Shown here: in pieces, positions 34,066 through 43,559 of the stretch
Layout: each line of letters opens with the position of its first letter
How positions within the stretch are numbered: the stretch's first letter is position 1
NCBI RefSeq assembly: GCF_001668725.1
Contig: NZ_LZKL01000064.1
Coordinates: 1 to 64,000, forward strand
DNA length: 64,000 nucleotides
Reading direction: 5' to 3'
Origin: Mycobacterium sp. E787
Lineage (GTDB): Bacteria > Actinomycetota > Actinomycetes > Mycobacteriales > Mycobacteriaceae
Notes under the pieces: model-generated
The model's input: only the letters and a program-made list of their open reading frames with translations
Told to the model about the DNA's origin: nothing
Database searches by the model: none
Position numbers and translations under genes: made by a program

Positions 34066-35238
34066 CTACCCCAGCAGCGTGCGCACCACCCCGTCGGCCA
34101 GCAGGCGGCCGCGCGGGGTGAGCACCAGCCGGTCACCGTCGGCGACCAGCAACCCGTCCGCCACCGCGGTCTCGGCGCGTTGACGCTCGTCGGCGCCCAG
34201 TCGGTCCAACGGAAGCCCTTGCCGCAAACGGATTTTCAGCAACACCTCCTCGGTGTGCGACGCCTCGCCATCCAGCCGCTCGAAACCCGAGACCGGCAGC
34301 GTGCCCGCGGTCAGCGCGTCCGCATAGGCGTTGGGGTGCTTGACGTTCCACCAGCGCGTCGCGCCGACATATCCGTGGGCGCCCGGCCCGGCACCCCACC
34401 ACTCGCCGCCGTCCCAGTAGCCGAGGTTGTGCCGGCACTCGCCACCGGGCCGGCACCAGTTGGACACCTCGTACCAACCCAGGCCGGCCGCGGACAGCCG
34501 GGCATCGACCAATTCGTAGCGGTGCGCCAGCACGTCGTCGTCGGGAGCGGCCAGCTCCCCGCGCCGAACCCGCCGCGCCAGCGCCGTGCCCTCCTCCACC
34601 ACCAGGGCGTAGGCGGACACATGGTCGACGCCGGTGTCGACGGCGGTGTCGACGGAGCGCAGCAGGTCGTCGTCGGACTCCCCCGGCGTCCCGTAGATCA
34701 GATCGAGGCTGACGTGTTCGAAGCCCTCGGCCAACGCCTCGCGGGCCGCGGCCGCCGACCGGTTCGGCGTGTGTATCCGGTCGAGGACGCCGAGCACGGT
34801 CGGTGACACCGACTGCATGCCCAGCGACACCCGGGTGTAGCCGGCGGCGCGGGTCGCCGCGAAGAAGTCCGGCCACGCCGACTCGGGATTGGCCTCGGTG
34901 GTGATCTCGGCGTCGGGGGCGAGGACGAAGTGGTCGCGCACCATGCCCAGCAGCCGGGCCACCCGCTCACCACCCAGCAGCGACGGCGTCCCTCCCCCGA
35001 CGAACACCGTGCTCACCGTCGGTCCGTCCAAGCGGGCGGCCGCCAGCCCCAGCTCCGTCCCCAGCGCCTCCAGCCAGGCGTCCGGGTTGACGCCACCCAG
35101 TTCGGCCGGGGTGTAGGTGTTGAAGTCGCAATAGCCGCACCGCGTGAAGCAGAACGGGACGTGGACGTACAACCCGAACGGCCGGCCGGGAATCGGCTGC
35201 AGGGCGGGCAGCTCGGCGGGGGCCTCGCGAAGTGGCAT
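34066..35238 (-). CDS. hemW: Radical SAM heme chaperone / coproporphyrinogen dehydrogenase-like HemW
   Basis: A 390-residue radical SAM protein of the HemN/HemW family. The cluster ligands are C30, C34 and C37 (CFTRCGYC). Next come FVGGGTPS, the SAM-binding TTEANPES, LGMQSVSP and DLIYGTPGE. The single residue between the second and third Cys is usual for neither class exclusively, but the length and the C-terminal domain (NLGYWDGGEWWGAGPGAH) fit HemW, a heme chaperone, better than true HemN. The ATG at 35238 has GGGAG nine bases upstream; the longer in-frame reading is not homologous. It corresponds to Rv2388c and is convergent with sulP. Confidence 0.9.
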   Translation of the reverse strand: MPLREAPAELPALQPIPGRPFGLYVHVPFCFTRCGYCDFNTYTPAELGGVNPDAWLEALGTELGLAAARLDGPTVSTVFVGGGTPSLLGGERVARLLGMVRDHFVLAPDAEITTEANPESAWPDFFAATRAAGYTRVSLGMQSVSPTVLGVLDRIHTPNRSAAAAREALAEGFEHVSLDLIYGTPGESDDDLLRSVDTAVDTGVDHVSAYALVVEEGTALARRVRRGELAAPDDDVLAHRYELVDARLSAAGLGWYEVSNWCRPGGECRHNLGYWDGGEWWGAGPGAHGYVGATRWWNVKHPNAYADALTAGTLPVSGFERLDGEASHTEEVLLKIRLRQGLPLDRLGADERQRAETAVADGLLVADGDRLVLTPRGRLLADGVVRTLLG

Positions 35239-35444
35239 GCCAAATACTCCCACGGCGGCCGGGGCGAGGCGTGCGGCGTCGACGCCGACAAGCGCATCGG
35301 CGCAGGTCATGCGCCACACGGTGCTCAGCGGATTCTCCGCTTTCGCTGACCGAACGTCCAGGTTCGCCGCCTAGTTTGGGTCAGCGTGAGGAAAAATATG
35401 ACCTGATCGCAACCCCCCTCCCGGGCCATGGCAGAATGGCAGCC
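35239..35444. other. Divergent region hemW / sulfite reductase leader
   Basis: About 200 bp without a recognisable gene. In M. tuberculosis this interval carries rpfD and Rv2390c; neither is present here. CAGAAT at 35432-35437 lies seven bases before the GTG at 35445 and is the candidate -10 box for a leaderless transcript beginning with the Cys-rich leader peptide. Confidence 0.5.
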
Positions 35445-35540
35445 GTGACCGCCAACCGCAGCTTGCGCATCGCCCTCGTGGCGCGGCGGCACATTGATCT
35501 CAAGCGTGTCTGCAGCTGTTGTTGTTGCTGTCTGCCTTGA
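35445..35540 (+). CDS. Poly-cysteine leader peptide, attenuator of sirA-cysH
   Basis: A 31-residue small ORF starting GTG (an in-frame ATG at 35436 is the alternative) and ending V-C-S-C-C-C-C-C-L-P-stop. Six of its last nine codons are Cys. It lies 109 bp upstream of sirA, the first gene of the sulfite/APS reductase operon. Leaderless poly-cysteine short ORFs in front of sulfur-assimilation operons are known in mycobacteria as cysteine-responsive attenuators: scarce Cys-tRNA stalls the ribosome and opens the downstream genes. A -10-like CAGAAT sits at the spacing expected for a leaderless mRNA. The peptide itself probably has no other role. Confidence 0.85.
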   Translation: MTANRSLRIALVARRHIDLKRVCSCCCCCLP

Positions 35541-35649
35541 TGCCGTAGACCCGCCCCACCTGTAACTCAGCTGGCTGCCGGATCTGCGCAGCCGAAATAA
35601 ATGCGGTGTGCTGCGCGTCCAAGCCTGCGATGTTCGCGAAGGAGATCCG
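35541..35649 (+). promoter_or_regulatory. Attenuation region between the Cys leader and sirA
   Basis: After the leader stop, GGCTGC at 35573-35578 can pair with GCAGCC at 35588-35593 around a 9-base loop. The CAGCTG next to it (35569-35574) is complementary to the CAGCTG at the start of the Cys codon run (35514-35519), giving two alternative pairings, as attenuators need. The sirA ribosome binding site AAGGAG (35639-35644) follows. Confidence 0.45.
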
Positions 35650-37317
35650 ATGACGACAGCACCTCCCGCAAAGTCCCGCAACGAGGGCCAGTGGGCGCTG
35701 GGAAATCGCGAGGCCCTCAACCCCAACGAAGAGATGAAGCAGGCCGGAGCCCCGCTCGAGGTCCGGGATCGCATCGAAAACGTCTATGCACAGGGCGGAT
35801 TCGACAGCATCGACAAGAGCGACCTGCGTGGCCGCTTCCGTTGGTGGGGCCTGTACACCCAGCGCGAACAGGGTTACGACGGGTCGTTCACCGGCGACGA
35901 GAACGCCGAGTTGCTCGAGGCCAAGTACTTCATGATGCGCGTGCGCTGCGACGGCGGCGCGCTGTCGACCGCCGCGCTGCGCACGGTCGGCCAGATCTCG
36001 ACCGAATTCGGCCGCGACACCGCCGACATCTCCGACCGGCAGAACGTGCAGATGCACTGGATCGAGGTGGAGAACGTTCCCGAGATCTGGCGGCGGCTCG
36101 ACGAGGTCGGGCTGCAGACCGCCGAGGCGTGTGGCGACTGCCCGCGGGTGATCCTGGGCTCACCGGTGGCCGGCGAATCGCTCGACGAGGTGCTCGACCC
36201 CACCTGGGCCATCGAGGAGATCGTGCGTCGCTACATCGGCAAGCCGGACTTCGCCGACCTACCGCGCAAGTACAAGACCGCCATCTCGGGCCTGCAGGAC
36301 GTCGCGCACGAGATCAACGACATCGCCTTCATCGGCGTCAACCACCCCGAGCACGGTCCCGGCCTGGACCTCTGGGTCGGCGGAGGCCTGTCCACCAACC
36401 CGATGCTGGCCCAGCGCGTCGGCGCCTGGGTGCCGCTGGACGAGGTGCCCGAGGTGTGGGCCGCGGTGACCTCGATTTTCCGCGACTACGGCTACCGGCG
36501 GCTGCGGTCAAAGGCGCGGCTGAAGTTCCTGATCAAGGACTGGGGCGTGGAAAAGTTCCGCGAGGTTCTCGAAACCGAGTACCTCAAGCGGCCGTTGATC
36601 GACGGACCGGCCCCCGAGCCGGTCAAGCATCCGATCGATCACGTCGGGGTGCAGCGGCTCAAGAACGGGCTCAACGCCGTCGGTGTCGCGCCGATCGCCG
36701 GGCGGGTGTCCGGCACCATCCTGTCGACGGTGGCCGACCTGGCCGAGGCCGCCGGTTCGAACCGGGTCCGGTTCACGCCGTACCAGAAGCTCATCATCCT
36801 CGACGTGCCCGACGAGCAGCTCGACGAGCTGATCGCCGGGGTGGAGGCGCTGGGCCTGCAGGCGCGCCCGTCGCAGTGGCGCCGAAACCTCATGGCGTGC
36901 ACCGGGATCGAGTTCTGTAAGTTGTCCTTCGCCGAAACACGGGGCAGGGCACAGGAACTGGTGCCCGAGCTGGAGCGCCGGCTCGAGGACCTCAACTCGC
37001 GGCTGGACGTGCCGATCACGGTCAACATCAACGGCTGCCCCAATTCGTGTGCGCGAATCCAGGTCGCCGACATCGGGTTCAAGGGCCAGATGGTCGACGA
37101 CGGTCACGGCGGCTCGGTCGAGGGCTTTCAGGTGCATTTGGGCGGAAGCCTCGGCCTGGACAGCGGTTTCGGCCGAAAACTACGTCAGCACAAGGTCACC
37201 AGCGACGAGCTGGGCGACTACATCGATCGGGTAGTACGCAACTTCATCAAGCACCGGAGCGACGGCGAACGATTCGCGCAGTGGGTCGTTCGCGCCGAGG
37301 AAGGCGACTTGCGATGA
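35650..37317 (+). CDS. sirA: Ferredoxin-dependent assimilatory sulfite reductase
   Basis: A 555-residue siroheme/[4Fe-4S] reductase that reduces sulfite to sulfide with ferredoxin electrons; the M. tuberculosis orthologue Rv2391 was first called NirA. The four cluster-binding cysteines are at 417, 423, 463 and 467 (CTGIEFCKLS and NGCPNSC). GLYTQREQGY and ACGDCPR mark the two active-site regions typical of this group. The ATG at 35650 follows AAGGAG; the longer reading upstream lies in the attenuator. The stop overlaps the cysH start by 4 bp (ATGA). Expression is probably set by the Cys-rich leader at 35445-35540. Confidence 0.95.
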   Translation: MTTAPPAKSRNEGQWALGNREALNPNEEMKQAGAPLEVRDRIENVYAQGGFDSIDKSDLRGRFRWWGLYTQREQGYDGSFTGDENAELLEAKYFMMRVRCDGGALSTAALRTVGQISTEFGRDTADISDRQNVQMHWIEVENVPEIWRRLDEVGLQTAEACGDCPRVILGSPVAGESLDEVLDPTWAIEEIVRRYIGKPDFADLPRKYKTAISGLQDVAHEINDIAFIGVNHPEHGPGLDLWVGGGLSTNPMLAQRVGAWVPLDEVPEVWAAVTSIFRDYGYRRLRSKARLKFLIKDWGVEKFREVLETEYLKRPLIDGPAPEPVKHPIDHVGVQRLKNGLNAVGVAPIAGRVSGTILSTVADLAEAAGSNRVRFTPYQKLIILDVPDEQLDELIAGVEALGLQARPSQWRRNLMACTGIEFCKLSFAETRGRAQELVPELERRLEDLNSRLDVPITVNINGCPNSCARIQVADIGFKGQMVDDGHGGSVEGFQVHLGGSLGLDSGFGRKLRQHKVTSDELGDYIDRVVRNFIKHRSDGERFAQWVVRAEEGDLR

Positions 37318-38057
37318 GCATAGAAACCACCAGCCCCACCGAGGCCGACCTGCGCGAGCTGGCCGCCCGTGGTGCCGCGGAACTCGAGGGCGCCAGCGCC
37401 ACCGACCTGCTGCGCTGGACCGACGAGAACTTCGGCGGGGTGAACGGGCCGCGCGCGTGGGCGACATGCAATTACGTGGTGGCGTCCAGCATGCAGGAGG
37501 CGGTGCTGATCGACCTGGCCGCCAAGGTGCGGCCGGGTGTGCCGGTGATGTTCCTGGACACCGGCTACCACTTCGTGGAGACCATCGGCACCCGGGACGC
37601 GATCGAGTCCGTCTACGACATCCGGGTGGTCAACGTCACGCCGGAGCACACGGTTGCCGAGCAGGACCGGCTGATGGGCAAGGACCTGTTCGCGCGCGAC
37701 CCCGGCGAGTGCTGCCGGCTGCGGAAGGTCGCCCCCCTGGGCAAGGCGCTGCGCGGCTACTCGGCGTGGGTCACCGGGCTGCGCCGCAGCGACTCACCGA
37801 CGCGCGCCAACGCCCCGCTGGTCAGCTTCGACGAGGGCTACAAGCTGGTGAAGATCAACCCGCTGGCGGCGTGGACCGACGAAGACATGCAGAACTACAT
37901 CGACGAGCACGATGTGCTGGTAAATCCCCTTGTCTACGACGGGTATCCGTCGATCGGTTGCGCACCCTGCACGGCCAAGCCGGCCGAGGGCGCCGACCCG
38001 CGCAGCGGGCGCTGGCAGGGGCACGCCAAAACGGAATGCGGGTTGCACGCGTCGTGA
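37314..38057 (+). CDS. cysH: Adenylylsulfate (APS) reductase
   Basis: A 247-residue thioredoxin-dependent reductase that converts APS to sulfite. It belongs to the [4Fe-4S] APS-reductase branch: the cluster motif is C133-C134 plus C216 and C219 (GCAPC), and the catalytic Cys lies in TECGLH near the C-terminus. The nucleotide-binding MFLDTGYHFVET region is intact. Its ATG overlaps the sirA stop, so the two steps from APS to sulfide are co-translated. A chelatase-like gene follows 49 bp later and would supply the siroheme for SirA. Confidence 0.95.
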   Translation: MSIETTSPTEADLRELAARGAAELEGASATDLLRWTDENFGGVNGPRAWATCNYVVASSMQEAVLIDLAAKVRPGVPVMFLDTGYHFVETIGTRDAIESVYDIRVVNVTPEHTVAEQDRLMGKDLFARDPGECCRLRKVAPLGKALRGYSAWVTGLRRSDSPTRANAPLVSFDEGYKLVKINPLAAWTDEDMQNYIDEHDVLVNPLVYDGYPSIGCAPCTAKPAEGADPRSGRWQGHAKTECGLHAS

Positions 38058-38106
38058 CCACGCTGCGCCGGCGACGATGCAGAGGGAAGCGATGAGGAGC
38101 GGCGCG

Positions 38107-38817
38107 ATGACCCTCGTGCTGACCGCGCACGGAAGCCAGGATCCGCGGTCGGCGGCCAACGCGTGGGCCGTCGCCGACGAGCTGAAGCGGCTGCGGCCAG
38201 GCCTGGACGTGCGGCCGGCGTTCTGCGAGCTGAACGCGCCGGGCCTGGCCGAGGTGCTGGGCGAGTGCCGCGACGCGGTCGTCACCCCGCTGCTCTTGGC
38301 GAACGCCTATCACGCGCGCGTCGACATCCCCCGCCAGATCGCCGGCTCCGGTGCCGATGCGCTGCAAGCCGACGTCCTCGGCGAGGATCCACGGCTGATT
38401 TCGCTGCTGCGGCAGCGGGTTACGGCCTGTGGTGTCTCCCGGCTCGATGACCGGGTCGGCGTGCTCGTGGCCGCGATCGGTTCATCCGACCCGCGTGCCA
38501 ACGCGCGCACTCGGCAGGTGGCACCCCGGCTGCTGGCCGGGACGAGCTGGGCGGGCGCGACAACCGGGTTCGTGACCCGCCCGGAACCGTCGCTGGCCGA
38601 GGCTGCCGGCCGGTTGCGCCGCCAGGGCGCGCGGCGGGTGGTCATCGCGCCGTGGTTCCTGGCGCCGGGCAAGCTGCCCGACCGGGTGCGTGATTTCGCG
38701 GACGGGGCCGGCATCGAGCTGGCGGAACCCCTGGGCGCGCACCGACTGGTCGCCGAGACGGTGCTGGATCGCTTCGACCGGGCGCTGACGTCTTCGGCCG
38801 GCCGGATTGCCGCCTGA
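38107..38817 (+). CDS. Sirohydrochlorin ferrochelatase-like protein (CbiX/SirB family)
   Basis: A protein of about 236 residues with two CbiX-like halves. The N-terminal LVLTAHGSQDPRSAANAW carries the metal-chelatase His, and a second HGS-like element is replaced by AAIGSSDPRAN near residue 123. It probably inserts iron into sirohydrochlorin to make siroheme for the adjacent SirA; M. tuberculosis Rv2393 occupies this place. The start is uncertain: ATG at 38107 fits the family start, and ATG at 38092 (AGAGGG upstream) or 38077 is possible. It is the last gene of the sirA-cysH operon. Confidence 0.8.
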   Translation: MTLVLTAHGSQDPRSAANAWAVADELKRLRPGLDVRPAFCELNAPGLAEVLGECRDAVVTPLLLANAYHARVDIPRQIAGSGADALQADVLGEDPRLISLLRQRVTACGVSRLDDRVGVLVAAIGSSDPRANARTRQVAPRLLAGTSWAGATTGFVTRPEPSLAEAAGRLRRQGARRVVIAPWFLAPGKLPDRVRDFADGAGIELAEPLGAHRLVAETVLDRFDRALTSSAGRIAA

Positions 38818-38985
38818 GTTTGTTGGGGCGTCGACGTATTCGAGCATGGGTTCGAGTTCGCGTGAGAGATTGCGGCGGTCCTCGGACGCGCTCGACGCTG
38901 ACATCCCACCGGTTGTAGATCATCCGGGTATATTCTCGAACTTGGCCGAATTGTCTTGTACACCAGTGCAAGTGACAGTGCACGC

Positions 38986-40044
38986 CTAATTCGGTTGTCG
39001 CGCTGAGACCTCGATGTCGTTCAAGAACCTCAACAGAATTTCGTTGATGTCGTCGGGCTTCTCTTCGGGTGGGGTGTGACCGACGCCAGGCATCGTGATG
39101 ATCTCCCGCATGTTGGGGAAGTTGACGGTCAAAGACTCGAATGCGGGTCCTTGGCGATCGATACCGAATAGAGGCTTCAACGACGGATCGCGTTCGCCGG
39201 TGAGAAACAAGGCCGGCAGCTTGACCGTTGCACCGTCGAGGAATGATGTGACTTCCCAGCCGCGATCTATCGCGGCGTACCACTTGTTGGCAGGCCCTAT
39301 TCCGTTGCGGCTGAACTCATTGACGTAGTAGTCAAGCGCCTGCCGGCTCAGATACGACGGCAAAGTCTGCGGGACAGTGAAGGTGTCGAAGAACTTCTCA
39401 TCCTTCGTCCACATCGAACGCCACTGCTCATCGTCTGGGCAGCAGCCCGATGTGGAGTAGAAGATGCCTAGCAGAAAACTGCGCAGGTCGCGCATGATTT
39501 CCTGTGCGATTTCCGGGCGGCCCAGGTACTCCTGGTAGAAATCGAGACCCTTTTGGTCAAGAGCGGCCCGCATGGTCGCCAGGGGCGGGACAGGGCCGCG
39601 CGCCTGGGGCGGCGAGCACATCATCAGCACGCCACGAAACAGGTCCGGTCGCATCAGGACGGCGTTAAAGACCACCGGCGAACCCCAGTCCTGTCCGACC
39701 AGCACCGCCGATTTCTCGCCCAACGCGCTCATCAACCCGACCACGTCACCCACAAGATGGGTGATGTCGTAGGCCGCAACGGCGTCGGGCGCTTCTGTTT
39801 GACCGTAGCCGCGTTGATCAGGCGCGACGACGCGGTACCCCGACGCCGCCACCGCCCGGATTTGATTCCGCCACAAGTACCAGAGGAATGGATATCCATG
39901 AAGCAACAGCACCAAGGGGCCGTGGCCCTCGTCCACATAATGCATGCGGATGCCGTTGACATCGGCAAAGCAGTGATTGAAACTCTGGGGATCGTCCGGT
40001 GCTACTGCGGGAGCACCGCGACCCGTCGATGTGTCCTCGCTCAC
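38986..40044 (-). CDS. Alpha/beta hydrolase, epoxide hydrolase-like
   Basis: A 352-residue hydrolase of the epoxide hydrolase/haloalkane dehalogenase branch. The oxyanion motif is LLHGYPFLW (HGxP), the nucleophile Asp lies in VGQDWGSP, and the catalytic His in MPGVGHTPPEE near the end; an acid in TGERDPS is the likely third member. A Tyr-bearing lid (about 200-290) includes an unusual CC in TSGCCPDD. GTG at 40044 has GGGAGG ten bases upstream; the tool-length extension overlaps a decayed gene and is not homologous. It is not part of the M. tuberculosis order here and lies next to a 13E12 relic, suggesting local insertion. The substrate is unknown. Confidence 0.75.
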   Translation of the reverse strand: MSEDTSTGRGAPAVAPDDPQSFNHCFADVNGIRMHYVDEGHGPLVLLLHGYPFLWYLWRNQIRAVAASGYRVVAPDQRGYGQTEAPDAVAAYDITHLVGDVVGLMSALGEKSAVLVGQDWGSPVVFNAVLMRPDLFRGVLMMCSPPQARGPVPPLATMRAALDQKGLDFYQEYLGRPEIAQEIMRDLRSFLLGIFYSTSGCCPDDEQWRSMWTKDEKFFDTFTVPQTLPSYLSRQALDYYVNEFSRNGIGPANKWYAAIDRGWEVTSFLDGATVKLPALFLTGERDPSLKPLFGIDRQGPAFESLTVNFPNMREIITMPGVGHTPPEEKPDDINEILLRFLNDIEVSARQPN

Positions 40045-40119
40045 ACCGAAATCATCCTCCCTCTGAACGGTCACCGCACCGCTGGCTGAGTCAATCCGCC
40101 CGGTCTCATGCCCCGCCCT

Positions 40120-40455
40120 GCACCGCCGCATACGACAAAGCTCCAGCACAGGGAACCGCAGCCGGCCCACGGATCGAGCCCCGCCCGGGGTGCGCCGTGC
40201 CCGGGGCGGGCGTTGCGAGGTGCACCGTGTCGAGTACTGGGCCACCACCGGCCAAATCGACGTCAACAAACTCACCCTGGCCTGCGACGCCGATCACCCC
40301 TCGTCGAACACGGCGGTTGGACCACGCGCACACGCAAAGACGGCACCACCGAATGGATCCCACCAACGCACCTCGAGCATGGCCAGCCCAGAACCAACAC
40401 CTTCCACCACCCCGAAGAACTCCTGGCCGACGGACAGACGACGCAGGCGACGACC
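40120..40455 (+). pseudogene. Decayed 13E12-type (DUF222/HNH) gene fragment
   Basis: Pieces of the C-terminal half of a 13E12-repeat HNH-endonuclease-like protein appear in all three plus frames: RPGCAVPG, then [20 protein letters not shown] and LTLACDADH, then [29 protein letters not shown]. The intact family reads roughly GC..PGC....RCEVHH...WA...TDVNELT.AC..DH in one frame, so at least two frameshifts and a loss near residue DH are needed. No start or N-terminal DUF222 part is visible. The rest of the 40045-40514 gap holds only the ggtB promoter. Confidence 0.8.
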
Positions 40456-40514
40456 CTTGGCCGAGCGCCGAAATGCCGCGCACCCTGCCCGATCGGTCCA
40501 GTACACTTCGTGGC

Positions 40515-42449
40515 TTGAACAGGCCCCCAGTTCACGCGCTGCTGGCCACTCTGGTGCTGTGGCTGGCCGCATGCGGCGGCAGCCACGGGCCCGCGCCTCT
40601 CGCGGCGGGTCCGTGCGAGATCGTGCCCAACGGCACGCCTGTTCCCGAGACACCACCGGGCTCAACGTCTTCGGTGCGGAACACCGCGGCCAGCCCCGAG
40701 GCCGCGACCGGGTACCGCAGCGACATGACCGTGGTGCGCACGGCCCACTACGCGGTGGCCACCGCCAATCCCCTGTCCACGCGGGCGGCCTGCCGGGTGC
40801 TGCGCGACGGCGGGACGGCAGCCGACGCGATGGTGGTGGCCCAGGCGGTGCTGGGTTTGGTCGAACCGCAGTCGTCCGGGCTGGGCGGCGGCGGGTTCGC
40901 TGTCTATTACGACGCGGGCACCGGCTCGGTACAGGCCTACGACGGCCGCGAAACCGCACCCGCGGCCGCCACCGAGAACTACCTGCGCTGGATCAGCGAC
41001 GGCGACCGCGCCGCACCCGTCCCCGACGCGCGCGCCTCCGGCCGATCGATCGGGGTGCCGGGCATTCCGCGGATGCTCGAACTCGTGCACAACGACCACG
41101 GGCGCCTGCCCTGGCGCGATCTGTTCAGCCCCGCAATAGCATTGGCCGACAACGGTTTCGACATCAGCCCGCGGCTGGCCGCCGCGATCGCCGACTCCGC
41201 GGCGCAACTGCGGGTGGATCCGCAGGCGCGCGCATACTTCCTTAACCCCGACGGCACCCCGAAGGCCGTGGGCACCCGGCTGACGAACCCGGCGTACTCA
41301 AAGACGCTGTCCGCCATCGCCTCCGCCGGCGTCCACGCCTTCTATACCGGCGACATCGCCCACGACATGGTCGCCGAAGCCGTCGATACCGCCGGTGGGC
41401 GCACCCCCAGCCTGATGACCGCCGCGGACCTGGCCGGCTACGTGGCCAAGAAACGCGACCCGCTGTGCGCGTCGTATCGCGGCCGGCAGGTCTGCGGCAT
41501 GCCCACCCCGTCGTCGGGCGGCGTCGCGGTGGCGGCCACGCTGGGAATCCTCGAGCATTTCCCGATGGGAAACTACCCGCCCACCAACGTCGACCTCAAC
41601 GGCGGCCGCCCCAGTGTGCTCGGCGTTCACCTGGTCTCCGAGGCCGAGCGACTGGCCTATGCCGACCGCGACAAGTACGTCGCCGACGCCGATTTCGTCG
41701 GGCTGCCCGGCGGCTCCCTCGCCACGCTGATCGACCCGGGGTACCTCGCCGGGCGCGCCGCGCTGATCTCGCTTCAGCGCAGCATGGGAACCGCCAAGCC
41801 GGGGGACTTCGGCGCGCCCGGCGGCGTCGCATCCCCCGGCACAGAACACGGCACCAGCCACGTCAGCATCGTCGATTCCTACGGCAACGCCGCCGCGTTC
41901 ACCACAACCGTCGAGTCGGCGTTCGGCTCGTTCCACCTGGTCGACGGGTTCGTCCTCAACAACCAGCTCACCGACTTCGCCGCCGACCCGCGCGCGCCCG
42001 ACGGGTCGCCGGTGGCCAACCGCGTCCAGCCCGGCAAACGGCCGCGAAGCTCGATGGCGCCGACGCTGGTGTTCGATCCCGCGCCGGCGGGGCGGGGCGC
42101 GCTGTACGCGGTGACAGGCTCACCAGGCGGCTCCACGATCATCCAGTTTGTCGTGAAAACCCTTGTGGCAATGCTGGATTGGGGCCTGAACCCGCAGCAG
42201 GCGGTGTCGCTGGTCGATTTCGGCGCGGACAACTCACCGCTTACCAACGTCGGCGGCGAGGATCCCGAGATCAACCGGTCCGACGACGGCGACCACGACC
42301 CGCTGGTGGCCGGGCTGCGTGCGCTGGGGCACCGGGTGAGCCTGACCGATCAGTCGAGCGGGCTTTCGGCCATCACGCACGGCCCGACGGGGTGGACCGG
42401 CGGCGCCGACCCCCGCCGCGAGGGCGCCGTCATGGGCGACACCGGATGA
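40515..42449 (+). CDS. ggtB: Gamma-glutamyltranspeptidase, lipoprotein
   Basis: A 644-residue gamma-glutamyltransferase precursor that cleaves glutathione-like gamma-glutamyl bonds outside the membrane. A lipoprotein signal peptide ends in WLAAC (Cys near 20). The autoprocessing nucleophile is T447 in [13 protein letters not shown], which splits the large and small subunits. [15 protein letters not shown] and SSMAPTLVF are family motifs. The chosen start is TTG at 40515; TACACT at 40502-40507 is a -10 box seven bases before it, so the mRNA may be leaderless. It matches Rv2394 and ends one base from convergent cysA. Confidence 0.85.
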   Translation: MNRPPVHALLATLVLWLAACGGSHGPAPLAAGPCEIVPNGTPVPETPPGSTSSVRNTAASPEAATGYRSDMTVVRTAHYAVATANPLSTRAACRVLRDGGTAADAMVVAQAVLGLVEPQSSGLGGGGFAVYYDAGTGSVQAYDGRETAPAAATENYLRWISDGDRAAPVPDARASGRSIGVPGIPRMLELVHNDHGRLPWRDLFSPAIALADNGFDISPRLAAAIADSAAQLRVDPQARAYFLNPDGTPKAVGTRLTNPAYSKTLSAIASAGVHAFYTGDIAHDMVAEAVDTAGGRTPSLMTAADLAGYVAKKRDPLCASYRGRQVCGMPTPSSGGVAVAATLGILEHFPMGNYPPTNVDLNGGRPSVLGVHLVSEAERLAYADRDKYVADADFVGLPGGSLATLIDPGYLAGRAALISLQRSMGTAKPGDFGAPGGVASPGTEHGTSHVSIVDSYGNAAAFTTTVESAFGSFHLVDGFVLNNQLTDFAADPRAPDGSPVANRVQPGKRPRSSMAPTLVFDPAPAGRGALYAVTGSPGGSTIIQFVVKTLVAMLDWGLNPQQAVSLVDFGADNSPLTNVGGEDPEINRSDDGDHDPLVAGLRALGHRVSLTDQSSGLSAITHGPTGWTGGADPRREGAVMGDTG

Positions 42450-42450
42450 C

Positions 42451-43539
42451 TCACGCCGACGTCAAGGTGCTCCGGTCGGTGTCGGCGCCCCCGGCGACCC
42501 CCGAAGCGGCGATGTCGCTGGGCAGGGGCGGGACGCGGGTGGCTCGCACGTAGACGGTGTCACCGTCCCGCAATGCCAGCGCTTCGGCGTCCCCGCGGGT
42601 GATCTGCGCGGTGAAGGCCCCACCGGTGGCCGCGCTGGTCATCTCCACGCGCACCTCGAAACCGAGCGCGACCACCCGGTCGACCTTGGCGCGCACCACC
42701 CCGATCGATTCCGCGGTGCCGTCCCCGCCGGCGACGGCCATGTCGGGCTTGCGGCCGACGCGGATGTCGTGCGGACGCACCAACGCGCCGTTGAGTTCGG
42801 AGACCGCGCCCAGAAACGACATCACGAACGCGCTCGCCGGCGAGTCGTAGACCTCGGTGGGCGATCCGACCTGCTCGATGCGACCCTTGTTCAGCACCGC
42901 GATCCGGTCGGCCACGTCGAGCGCCTCGGCCTGGTCGTGGGTGACCAGCACCGTGGTGACGTGCACCTCGTCGTGCAGGCGCCGCAGCCACGCCCGCAGG
43001 TCCTCGCGCACCTTGGCGTCCAGCGCCCCGAACGGCTCGTCGAGCAACAGCACCTGCGGGTCGACGGCCAGCGCCCGGGCCAGCGCCATGCGCTGCCGCT
43101 GGCCGCCGGAGAGCTGGTTGGGATAGCGGGTCTGAAAGCCGCTGAGCCCCACCACCTCGAGCAGGTTGTCGACCTTCTCCTTGATCTCCGCCTTGGGGCG
43201 CTTGCGGATTCGCAGCCCGTACGCCACGTTGTCCCGAACGGTCAGGTGCTTGAACGCCGCGTAGTGCTGAAACACGAAGCCGATGCCGCGGCGCTGCGGC
43301 GGCACCCCGGTGACGTCGCGACCGTTGATCGTGACGGTCCCGCTGTCTGGCTGGTCCAGGCCGGCGATGGCCCGCAGCAGCGTCGACTTGCCCGAACCGC
43401 TGGGCCCCAGCAGCGCCGTCAGCGAGCCCTTCGGCACCACGAAGTCCACATGGTCCAGCGCGACGAAGTCGCCGTACGCCTTGTACGCGTCGCGCACGAT
43501 GATCGCGTCGCCACCGCGCTCGGGCGGGTTGTCGGTCAT
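42451..43539 (-). CDS. cysA: Sulfate/thiosulfate ABC importer ATPase
   Basis: A 362-residue ABC ATPase that powers sulfate uptake. Walker A is GPSGSGKST near 39-47, the signature is [15 protein letters not shown], Walker B is [12 protein letters not shown], and the switch His lies in [13 protein letters not shown]-terminal regulatory TOBE-like domain (about 240-345) follows, with [12 protein letters not shown]. The ATG at 43539 has AAGGAG nine bases upstream. It is the last gene of subI-cysT-cysW-cysA, separated from cysW by 20 bp. It corresponds to Rv2397c. Confidence 0.95.
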   Translation of the reverse strand: MTDNPPERGGDAIIVRDAYKAYGDFVALDHVDFVVPKGSLTALLGPSGSGKSTLLRAIAGLDQPDSGTVTINGRDVTGVPPQRRGIGFVFQHYAAFKHLTVRDNVAYGLRIRKRPKAEIKEKVDNLLEVVGLSGFQTRYPNQLSGGQRQRMALARALAVDPQVLLLDEPFGALDAKVREDLRAWLRRLHDEVHVTTVLVTHDQAEALDVADRIAVLNKGRIEQVGSPTEVYDSPASAFVMSFLGAVSELNGALVRPHDIRVGRKPDMAVAGGDGTAESIGVVRAKVDRVVALGFEVRVEMTSAATGGAFTAQITRGDAEALALRDGDTVYVRATRVPPLPSDIAASGVAGGADTDRSTLTSA

Positions 43540-43559
43540 CACGAGTCTCCTTGTCGCGC

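Noticed and set aside
38818..38985. Small gene between the chelatase-like gene and the hydrolase
   Set aside because: Frames on both strands are short and match no family; no ribosome binding site was seen.
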